This document shows positions 44,457 through 53,493 of a stretch of 64,000 nucleotides of DNA, one piece after another. The stretch covers positions 47,501 to 111,500 of the forward strand of contig CAUYUJ010019938.1 in the NCBI GenBank assembly GCA_963575745.1, given 5' to 3'. The number at the start of each line of letters is the position of its first letter. Position 1 is the first letter of the stretch. The notes below the pieces were generated by a model. The model had not been told where the DNA came from and searched no databases. It saw only the letters and a list, made by a program, of their open reading frames with translations. The position numbers were made by a program, and so were the translations under genes. The stretch is from Prorocentrum cordatum. Its lineage: Eukaryota; Sar; Dinophyceae; Prorocentrales; Prorocentraceae.

Positions 44457-47314
44457 TTAATCATATATCCCTAGACTGGTGGCAGCCTCCGTGAGCTGCC
44501 CGAGAACGCCCAAGACTGACTGCGTGCCTGGAGTGCTGGACCGCCGCTGGACGGCAAGCAGCACTTCCCCCGCCAACTCCGTCCTGCCCCTCCGCTCTGC
44601 CGGCCCCCTCCGCCCGCATCCCTCCGTGGAGCGGGAAGCTATCCGTAGCCACGGCCTCGCGGGCTGGGCCCCTTGGGCCGGGACCCCGTGGACACGGAGC
44701 GTTTTGTTCGCGGATGCCCAGCGCAGTATGTGTCCGCGCGGCCGCCTTGCCCACGGGATCGCACCCCAGTCCAGGCCGAGAGGGCGTGGATACGGAAATG
44801 TTCGCCGCTCGTGAACGGCGCCCCTCCCCCGCACCACTCCTCCCACTCAGACGCGCGAGGCACTTCCGTGCTGCACTTGGGGAGCGCGTCAGAGCGTGTC
44901 CCTGCCGCGCGGCCCAGGCCAGGCCAGCACGCGGGGCTCACCCCACGTGCGTGCCGGAGACCTCCATGACGAAGCGCTTGTGCAGCGCGTTGGCGAGGTT
45001 CGCCCGGGCGGGGCCCTGCAGACCCTTCAGGGATCCGTCGTCGCACTCCATCAGCGTCTTCAGAGTCGGAGGCAGCCGAATCTCCTGCCTGCCGATGGGC
45101 TTGCCAGACGGGCGGTACTCGAAGCAGTACACCATGTCGGCCTCCGCGCGCTGCGCGTTGTAGCTCTGGTTGTTCTGCGCGTCTGGCCGCTTGTACACGT
45201 CTCTCTTGTCACCGTAGGACCGCCCGTAGCGGTGGAGGTGCCACTCGAGGAAGGGCACCGTCTCGGTGTGGATGAATTCGTTTTCGAGGGCGCCGCCAAC
45301 GATGTATGAGTAGCGGACACCGACAGCACTCATGTTCGACGCGACCTTTACGATCCCGCCTGGCCTGATGTAGGCGCGCAGCGCCCGGAAGAAGAGCCGC
45401 ATCAGGTTCTCGTGCCGCCAGTTCACGCACGGGTGACCGTCGAAGAACCCCTGGATGGCGCCAGAGTGCGGGAAGTTGTAGTAGGCCGCGCCTCACGAGC
45501 GGCGAGCACGTCCATATCCTCCTCCTCCTCCTCCTCCTCCTCCTCCTCCTCCTCCTCCTCCTCCTCCTCCTCGCGGCCTGGGCTTTGGGGCGCGCTCCCG
45601 TGGACGTGCGGCGGCATGGACTCCGTACGCGAGGGGCACCCGCGGCAAAAACGCGCCGCATCCGTGGGGCCGCGGCCCCATAGGGGCCCGGCCCGCGAAG
45701 CCGTGGATGTGGAAGGTCGTTACGGAGTCTGCGGGCACCCCGCGGAAGAGGAGGAGGAGGAGGAAGAGGAGGAGGAGGAGGAGGAGGAGGAGGAGGGGCC
45801 CGGCCCGCGAAGCCGTGGATATGGAAGGTCGTTACGGAGTCTGCGGGCACCCCGCGGAGGAGGAGGAGGAGGAAGAGGAGGAGGAGGAGGAGGAGGAGGA
45901 GGAGGAGGAGGAGCCCGGCCCGCGAGGCCGTGGACATGGAAGGTCGTTGCTTGCCGTCGCTCGGACGTCCATTTTCCCGTGCATGGTTCGATTTCGTGCG
46001 TGTTTTTTTTTTTTGCGCGATGGTCCAGGATGGTCCTCGATGGTTCGTTCTCGCCGAGGAAAAAATGCACACGTCCGAGCGATGCCAAGGTTGAGGAGTC
46101 TGCGGGCACCCCCCCTTCTCTGTGGGCCACTGTGTGTCTGTGCGTAGGTGTGCTGTGGTCGGAGCGCGTGGGGGGCCTGTGCGGCCGCCCCCCTCGTTTT
46201 TCGCTTTAAAAAAGACAGGGCAGAGACCACGGCGGACGCCGCTGCTGCCGTGGCCTGTGTGCCACCTGCTCGCCCTGGGAGACCTGTCCACAGTGGCGCT
46301 CGGAAGGAGGGAAGGATATGGATATGGACATGGTGCCCGCCCAGGAGCACCCAGGGCGCCCTCCAAGTCCTTGAAGCGTGGGTCGAGGGCAATGCGGGTG
46401 CAGTCCACGCCGTGGTACACCTCGCAGAAGTGATCCTCGAGGATCTTGATGCTCTCATCGATCTCCTTGTATCTCTCCTGGAGTGTCTCGTGCTCCTCGA
46501 AGGTAGTCGCAATGACTCGGCCGACGTGCCCCAGGGCCTTGCGGTGCTTCGCGAGCCTCAGTGCAAAAGTCAGATTGGCATCCCCAAAGACGGCGCAGTC
46601 GGCCAGCGGGTCGATGAGCTCGAGGCGGTGAAACCTCTCCATGGTCTGCTTGCCTGGGTGTTCGAGCAGAGTGTTCTGCGTGATGGCTTCTTCCGGATCC
46701 TGCTCCTCCGCCTCCTTGATCACCTCCTCCATCGTCTTCGTCCCATCGTAGTTCGAGAGGACGTAGCGGAGGCACTTGTGATTAAGATTCCTCACCTGCT
46801 TCTCGACGTCCAGCGGGAGCTTCCACCGGAACTTGAAAGCCATGATCAGATCGACGGGCGACCCGCTGATCATCTTGCGCTCCCTCATCTCGTTCGTGTA
46901 CTTCGCGAGGAGCTCGGAGGGAGACTTCCACTGATTGAACTTGTCTGGCTGATAGTTACTGTTCTTCATCTCTGTCAGCTCCGCCAGACTGAGGGCGCCG
47001 AGCACATGGGCGCATACCGCATCGTGCTGCAGCTGCCATCTGCTCAATAAAGCCGTGACCGTGTTCTTGAACTCGGCCGTGTCGCACTCCTCGCCGGTAT
47101 CGTTGCCCTTCCTCTTTTTCCTCGGCGTGCCCACGTCTGAGTCTCGGCTGAGCAGCCGCTTCAGGCGGAGTGAGCCCTCCACGTTGTCCTTGAGGCTCTC
47201 GTCGACGTCCACTCCCTTGAAGGCGTCGTCCTCGTCGTCCTCGTCGACCGCGGCCTCGCCTTCCTCGGCCGCCTCCTCCAAAACGTCGACGGGCTGCTCC
47301 TCGATGCCAGCCAT
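44457..47314 (-). CDS. BMT5-like 25S rRNA (uridine-N3)-methyltransferase domain protein (DUF2431)
   Basis: Exon 1 runs from ATG 47314 to 46360 and exon 2 is 45491-44942; a likely exon 3 is 44583-44457. All join in frame (543 aa). Residues 8-31 are acidic and 64-69 (PRKKRK) look like a nuclear signal. The methyltransferase domain starts at VFGDANLTFALRLA (about 242-255), the SAM-binding loop of the family, followed by IATTFEEHETLQERY and YHGVDCTRIAL. Exon 2 supplies YYNFPHSG (the NFPH motif, about 322-329), then LMRLFFRALRAYIRPGGIVK. Family members modify a uridine of large-subunit rRNA in the nucleolus. Intron 1 may use GAGG|GC (GC donor) or a GT nine bases later, both in frame. If intron 2 is not removed, translation stops at 44938. 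An in-frame start upstream (47641) is possible but Pro-rich. Confidence 0.75.
45492..46359 (-). mobile_element. Intron 1 of the BMT5-like gene, introner-like with tandem unit and (GGA)n arrays
   Basis: On the minus strand its start (GGGCGGGCAC...GTCCATATCC) and end (GGATATGGACGTGCTCGCCGC) are imperfect inverted repeats, and GAGGGCGC / GAGGCGC flank it as a short direct repeat. Inside, a segment beginning CCCGGCCCGCGAAGCCGTGG and reaching GTCTGCGGGCACCCCGCGGA is present three times (45687-45750, 45797-45862, and a partial copy from 45913), each next to a (GGA)n array. Confidence 0.6.
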
Positions 47315-47385
47315 GGCCCCCTGCAGGCTCTCCCCTCCTGTGCGACGGACGGCGCCTGGAGGCCTCGGCCCAAGCTGGTACCTCA

Positions 47386-47810
47386 ACTGGAGCCGAGAAC
47401 GGCTGCGGCGGCTTCCGCCGCGGGCCCGCGACAACCAGGCTGGAAGCTCTTCGGGCAGCGGCGGCGGCGGCGGCGACAAACAAAGAAGGTGGGAATTCGC
47501 GCCAGGGTGGGGAGCGCGGGGGGTTCTGGAATACGTCTCCTGGACGAGGGCTCGCAATTCCAGTGGCCCAAGGCCCTGTAGAAGTGCCTGCGAGGAGCAC
47601 TTGCTGGGTATTCGTGGCATTACTGCTGCGCGCAGCTGCATTGTTTAGAAGACTGCTCGCGCAGAGGGCTGCGGCGGACTCTAGGGAACGATTGATCGAC
47701 GACACGAATTCCAGGCAGCATCAAGACATGCTCGATTTGCTTGCAAGAGATGCTTGCAATGGCTTCCTGAAAAACGTACCATCAATCATGTGCAGACAAC
47801 TCTAAGGTCT
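47386..47810. other. Upstream flank of the BMT5-like gene, no motif
   Basis: Contains an in-frame Pro/Arg-rich extension of the methyltransferase frame up to ATG 47641 and CGGCGGCGGCGGCGG near 47460. It may be 5' UTR. Confidence 0.35.
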
Positions 47811-47899
47811 GTGTGAACTGGATTGCGAAGGTACCCCGCAAGGCCATGTTCCCCAAACAGTCCTTGCACGGAGCTCCTACTCGTTTCCGAAGCACATGG

Positions 47900-48310
47900 C
47901 AGGCACTCCCGAGATTTCGTCCTGCGTCCGCACGTGCCCGCCTCGTGTGCGCCCCGTGTGCCGGCTGGCATTTCGGGGCGATCGCCCAGTGCCCGCCCAG
48001 GCCCGCCTCGCACGACCCTCCCGCGTGCGCTGGCTGGCGTTTCCGGCGCTCGTCCGGGGCCCGCCCGTGTCCGCCCCGCGCCCGCCTTGTGCTCTGGCTC
48101 ACATCTCTGGGTTTCGCCCAGTGCCCGCCTCGCACCCGCCTCGCACCCGCCCCGTGGGGTGGCTCGCACATCTCAGGCGTTCGCCCCGTGCCCGCCCCTG
48201 CGCGCCTCATGGCCGCCCCATGCGCCAGCTCGCCTGTTCGGGTCTCGCCCAGTGCCCGCCCAGTGCCAACCCGTGCCCGCCTCGCGCACGCCCTGTGCTC
48301 TGGCTGGCAT
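47900..48310. repeat. About 70-bp tandem repeat, CGCCCAGTGCCCGCC type
   Basis: Five or six diverged units, each with GCCCAGTGCCCGCC and GTGCTCTGGCTGGCA-like segments. All three plus frames stay open, which reflects composition and period. Confidence 0.65.
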
Positions 48311-48349
48311 TCCCGAACTTCCGATCAGAGGAAAAACTCGAAGGGGCCC

Positions 48350-49130
48350 GTGGGGCCCTCAACCCAAAGATGGCCCCCGAGACCGCCTCCAAAGCCGAAG
48401 AGGCGCCCCGGGGGAGCCTCAGAGGCCCCCAGAGGCCCCCGAGAGGCCTCCCAGAGACCTCCGAGGGCTCTCAAGAGGCCTTCCAAGAGACCCAAAGAGA
48501 CCTGTGGCCAACTACCCAAGCATGGTGGCGGGATGGACCTAAGGCCACAAGATCCACCATCAAATCCTCAGGTCTCTTCGAGTTCTCTGTGTTCACTATT
48601 GCACATGCTCTTTCAAAGGTCGCGGATTCGCAGAATTCTGAGGCGCTTCCAGGCGCTCTCGCGCTGCGTCGCATGACTTTTCGAAAGGCTTCGAGAGCGT
48701 GGGGTCCGTACTGGGGCCATGTTGGGGTGTTCTTGAGCTGTCATGGAGGCCCTTTGGACCAGCCCAACAGGCCCAAACCACGGAAAACCAAAAATGGGGT
48801 GTCCTGTTATGTTCGCATGCTCGGTGGTCGAGTGTTCAGAGCGTCCAGGATAGCCCAAGTGGCCCCCGAGATCCGCCCAAGGGGAGACCCAAGAGGAGGA
48901 TCCCGACGGAGCGATCATCTATGGCCCCCGAAACCGCCTGCAGGCGCCCAAGACCCAAGAGGTACCCGAGAGGAGCCCAGAAGGTCCCCAGGAGACCCCC
49001 AAGAGGCCTCCAAAAGGCAACAGAAAACAGTGCAAGTGGCCACCAAGAGGCCTTCCAAGAGACCCTCAGCGGCCTCTCACAATACTCGTGTCTACGACCC
49101 AGGCACGGTGGCGAGATGGACAGAGGCGGT
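48350..49130. repeat. Two copies of a GGCCCCCGAGACCGCC ... AGACC repeat block
   Basis: 48355-48540 and 48895-49125 share ATGGCCCCCGAGACCGCCTC-like starts, AGAGGCC-rich middles and GGTGGCGRGATGG ends. Related in style to 1280-1735. Confidence 0.6.
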
Positions 49131-49680
49131 GGCAATCACATACCCGAGCCGCCCATCTTGACAGACCAGCACGCGGGAGACGTAGACCATCGGCGCTCCT
49201 GGAGACATGTATTGCTCCCCCCTGGGCTATTCGCACCGATCGCCGCCTCCGAGGCAAAGGCTCGGGGACGCACTGACCAGGGTCAGTGCAAACCCAGGCC
49301 AGTCAGATTTTGCAAGATCCTTCGGGATCCTGCAAGATCCGGCGCGCTAGCCCGGGCCAATGCAGCCCTGGTTCTGCAGGATCCTGCAAGATCCGGCCCT
49401 CCAGCTGACCCCCGTCTGCATTGGCCCCCGTCTCTTACAGCTCGACGGGCATCTCAGGGCGCCTCTCCGGCCCCTCCCCCGCGGCTCCTGGCGCACGGCC
49501 CCGTGCTCGAACCGCCGCGCGGCCCCCATGCTGTCGCCTGCGGTGGGCCCGTCCGCCTGGGGAGGGCGAGAGGGGCCACTCCAACAAGGCAACCTGTCAT
49601 CCCTTCACTTCTCGTGCGTGCGTGTCTCATGTTGCGTCTGCGCGTGTGCGCGGGTGCGTTTGAACTCTGGCCATCCTCAT
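49131..49680. other. No gene recognised
   Basis: Short local repeats of GATCCTGCAAGATCCGG (49325-49395). GC-rich frames without motifs. Confidence 0.35.
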
Positions 49681-49957
49681 CCTCATCCTCGTCCTCCTAC
49701 TCCTCCTTCCTCCTCTCCTCTTCCTCCTCTTCCTCCTCCTTCTCCTCCTCCTGCGCCTGCGCATTCTCCTCCTCGTATCCTCCTCCTCCTCCTCCTCCTC
49801 CTCCTCCTTCTCATGTTCCTCCTCCTCCTCTTTCTCCTCTTCTTCCCCATTATCATTATCCTCCTCCTCCGCCAGCTCCTCCTCCTCCTCATCATCATTA
49901 TCCTCCTCCTCCTCATCATCATCAGCTCATCAGCTCCATCATCATCATCATCATCAG

Positions 49958-49989
<32 letters not shown>

Positions 49990-50002
49990 ACAACAACAAC
50001 AA
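49680..50002. repeat. (CCT)n/(TCA)n/(CAA)n compound microsatellite
   Basis: CCT-rich, then ATC/TCA triplets, then CAA triplets leading into family A copy 5. Confidence 0.95.
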
Positions 50003-51157
50003 CAATCATTTTACCCGAACGCTCAGTGTTCTCACCAGTGCCAGGGTTTTCATGCGACGCGAGACAATACCCCCACTTCGTGGGGGGGCAGTTCAAGCTC
50101 TACCAAATATCCAAACGACTCTTCGCGACCACCCAAACCCAGCTTCCCGCCCTATGACGTTGGGACACTTCACTTCGTGGCGTGCGGACGACCGTGGCTA
50201 CTACACTGGCGTGGGGTACACACCCACAGAACTTGGTCACTTATTCGGGGCGCGCGTGTGCCCAGCATCCTGCAATTGTGACATACAATACATGACACAG
50301 ACAGACAGAGAGAGAGACAGAGAGCAGACAGAGAGAGAGACAGAGAGAGCGGAGTTGGTCACATTTTTGGGGCAAGTTCCTGAGATCGTCGTGTTTTTTG
50401 TTGGTCTTGCGCGCGCGAATGTCCACTTTACTTTTTTTTGCAAGGGAGTATTGAAATTTGATTATGTTAGAACAAGAAAAAGTAGCTCGCGCGAGCTCAT
50501 GTAACATAAATGTTGAAAAACCATTGGTTTTGTGGGAGTCGGACAGCGCGCGCGGGATGAAATTTGGACATTTTTTTTTGAAAAACCATTGGGTTTTTGA
50601 TGTTTTTATGTTGAAATCGTTACGAAACCTAAGGTTCTGGAAGGATTTCGTCTTGCGCGCGCGAATGTCCACTTTACCTTATTTTTTGCAAGGGATTATT
50701 GAAATTTGATTATGTTAGAACAAGAAAAAGTAGCTCGCGCGAGCTCATGTAACATAAATGTTGAAAAACCATTGGTTTTGTGGGATTCGGACAGCGCGCG
50801 CGGAAGGACATTTTGACAATTTTTTCTTAAAAAACCATTGGGTTTTTGATGTTTTTATGTTAAAATCGTTACGAAACCTAAGGTTTTGGAAGGATTTCGT
50901 CTTGCGCGCACGAATGTCCACTTTACCTTATTTTTTGCAAGGGATTCTTGCAATTTGATCAAGTAAGAACAAGAATTTTCATTTTCTATTGTTTTTTGCA
51001 AGGGAAAACGGATACAACAAAACAACCGGATCCGGACACAATCCACTTTTCTGAAGCTTTCGCGAAAAAATGATGAAAATGTAGCTGCGGCCTAGGCGCG
51101 GCGCAGAGGTCGCGCACCAGGGGTCCCAACAATAATAATTCTTTAGAAGGAATAATA
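50003..51157 (+). mobile_element. Family A (CAA-bounded) dispersed repeat, copy 5
   Basis: Longest copy. It shares the head and tail of copies 1 and 3. It has an insertion with a (GACA/GAGA)n run (50297-50350) and a direct duplication of about 248 bases (50461 and 50709) that includes AGCTCGCGCGAGCTCATGTA and TTGCGCGCGCGAATGTCC. Confidence 0.75.
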
Positions 51158-51159
51158 TT

Positions 51160-51447
<288 letters not shown>

Positions 51448-51469
51448 CCCGTAGCCATTTTGGCTCAAG
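51448..51469 (+). other. Relic of the dinoflagellate spliced leader in genomic DNA
   Basis: CCGTAGCCATTTTGGCTCAA plus G (51449-51469) is identical to 21 of the 22 bases of the conserved leader that is trans-spliced to dinoflagellate nuclear mRNAs. Only the variable first base differs (C at 51448, where A, G or T is usual). It is not followed by a GT donor, so it is not an SL RNA gene. It sits 34 bases upstream of the first ATG of an open frame. Such relics are known from dinoflagellate genes that arose by reverse transcription and re-integration of mature mRNA. Confidence 0.93.
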
Positions 51470-51503
51470 CCGTGTTCCCCGCTTTCTCCGCAGCCTTTCG
51501 CCC

Positions 51504-52550
51504 ATGGTCGGTGGCTCGGCGGCGGCGGCGGGCACGCCTTGGATGGTTGCGGGGGGCTGCCCGAGTGCGCGGCGGCCCAGCACCTTGCGTGCCGCCGACA
51601 TCGCTGTCCTCGGCCCGACGGCGGCTCGCCGCGCTGCTCGTCGGCGCCTTCGGGATGCTCTCGATGCTGCTCTGCGCGCACGTGCTTGCGTCGGCGAGCC
51701 AGGCTCCTGGCAAGACAGGGAGCTGGCGGCGCGGCCCGCGCCGAAGCTCCTGTCGGCCGGCGCGGCAGTGCCAGGAGCCACGCGTAGGCGGCGAAACGCG
51801 GCCTGGCACGCGGCTCTCGCGCCAGCCGGTGGCTTCGCCGCAGCCGCCGACGACGGGGTCGCTTGGGCAACAGCTGGTCCTCGCCTTGGCGCCAGCGCTG
51901 CTGCCCCAGGGCCCTCTCGCAGTGCGGCTCCGTGCGACGAAGCCGATTTTTTCGGGCCGCAGGTGGCTGATGGGCCGAGGCTTGGGTTCGCTGCCAGACC
52001 AGTGCTGGGCGAGGAGGTGGCGCAAGTCGTCTCCATCGGCGTGGCACCGGCTCCTGGCACCTGGGAGGTCCCGCTCGGGGCCCCAGCCTTGCAGGCAAAG
52101 GCCTTCGGGGATGGCCTGGAGGCTGGCATGCGCCTCGCGGCCACGCTCCCCGTGCCAGGCTTTGCGGAAAACCAGGGGTTCGTCGAGCAGCATTGCGGCG
52201 TGGTCGCGAGCGCGGTGCCCGTCGTGGAGCACGAGTCTGGCACGTTCCTCGGTTCCTTCGGCACGGCCTGGGAGCCGCAGTTTGGCACTGCGGATGTCGG
52301 TGGTGGTGTCATGCAAGCTGCTGCTCGGGGTGCCGCAGTTTCTTTGGGCGTGGGAGACTCTGTGGCCGATGTGGAGCCAGGTGTACCCAGCAGCTCATGG
52401 ACACCGACGGGATTGCCACATGCCCCTGGAGAGGGCCTGCTTTTCCAAGGGCTGCATGGTGGCCGCTCCACTCTCGACGACCGTGGGAGCGATCTCTCGG
52501 GCCTCGACTGTGTCAGTGTTGTCTCGTCTTTCGATGATGTCTTCGAGTAG
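51504..52550 (+). CDS. Intronless open frame behind the spliced-leader relic, unknown function
   Basis: The ATG at 51504 is the first after the leader relic. The frame stays open to TAG 52548-52550, giving 348 residues. Composition is Ala/Gly/Val/Pro/Glu-rich with GC-rich third positions. The N-terminal third is Ala/Arg-rich (TAARRAARRRLRDALDAALR, a basic helix). The C-terminal half is more globular (GFVEQHCGVVASAVPVVEHE, GTFLGSFGTAWEPQFGTADV) and ends acidic (SFDDVFE). No family recognised. An overlapping plus frame without an ATG has a hydrophobic segment (AALLVGAFGMLSMLL, about 51630-51680), so an early frameshift is possible. The absence of introns and the leader relic suggest a retroposed gene copy. 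Minus-strand frames over the same DNA look less likely. Confidence 0.5.
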   Translation: MVGGSAAAAGTPWMVAGGCPSARRPSTLRAADIAVLGPTAARRAARRRLRDALDAALRARACVGEPGSWQDRELAARPAPKLLSAGAAVPGATRRRRNAAWHAALAPAGGFAAAADDGVAWATAGPRLGASAAAPGPSRSAAPCDEADFFGPQVADGPRLGFAARPVLGEEVAQVVSIGVAPAPGTWEVPLGAPALQAKAFGDGLEAGMRLAATLPVPGFAENQGFVEQHCGVVASAVPVVEHESGTFLGSFGTAWEPQFGTADVGGGVMQAAARGAAVSLGVGDSVADVEPGVPSSSWTPTGLPHAPGEGLLFQGLHGGRSTLDDRGSDLSGLDCVSVVSSFDDVFE

Positions 52551-52915
52551 GTATGATATACGCGCGAAATGCCTCATCCCGTACCTGGTGCGGTCCATCT
52601 CGTCCTGCAGTTGTTGTTGTTTGTTCCTTGTTCGGGGAGCTTCCTGATGCTGCACGTGGCTTCGGGCTTCCTGGTATTGCAAGTGGCTCCCGCTCGAGGG
52701 CTTGTACGCGCTGTTCTGTTTCTGGTTGCTGGGTGAGGTCAAATTGTTCGTGTTTCATGTCTTCGCCGGCATCGGCCTCGTCGTGCTCACGGAGTTCGTA
52801 GAGGTTCCAGGCCGATCGAGCCTCAGTCGGCCCAGGTGATTCCGAGGCATTGGCGTTTAGCATGCTCTAGACATGCAGTTTGCGGTTGTGCTCAAAAAAA
52901 CCTCCACCTCCTCCT
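52551..52915. other. 3' flank of the retroposed frame, ambiguous minus-strand frames
   Basis: No poly-A tract is visible. Two overlapping minus frames (52395-52742, 52513-52863) encode charged, helix-like peptides but have no motif. Confidence 0.3.
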
Positions 52916-53370
52916 TATTATTATTATTCTTCTTATTATTGATAGTATTATTATTATTATTCTTCTTATTATTACTACTATTATTATTATTATTCTTATT
53001 CTTATTATAATTATTATTATGCTTTCTGTTTATTAGTATTATCCGTCTTAGTATTATTAAGTAGTATTATCATTCTTGTTCGTATTATTATTCGTCTTCG
53101 TAGTATGATTAGTATTCAACTTCTTCTGCTTATTATTAATATTCTTATTATTCTCATTAGTATTATTCGTCTTATTATTATTATTCTTAGTCGCATTATT
53201 ATTATTATTATTAGTATTATTATTGTTAGTATTCTTCTTGTTCGTCTTCTTCTTCTTCTTCCTCCTCCTCCTCCTCCTCCTCCTCCTCTTTCTCCTCCTC
53301 CTCCTCCTCCTCCTCTTCCTCTTTCTCATCCTCCTCGTCTTTCTCCTCCTCCCTCCTTCTTCTCCTCCGT
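52915..53370. repeat. (ATT)n then (TTC/CTC)n imperfect microsatellite
   Basis: TTATTATTATTC-type triplets for about 310 bases, then CCT/CTC triplets. Confidence 0.9.
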
Positions 53371-53493
53371 CCCCCCTTTTCGCCCCTCTTCGAACTCTTT
53401 TCCCAGGCGCGGCGCGAAGACGGGCCAGGCGCCAGCGACTGGTCAGCCCAATTCGGATGCCCCTCGGCCTCAGACTACCAGAGTGCGCTACGT

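Noticed and set aside
51448-51469. SL RNA gene
   Set aside because: The leader is followed by CCGTG and not by a GT donor, and no Sm-like site follows. It fits a mature mRNA 5' end only.
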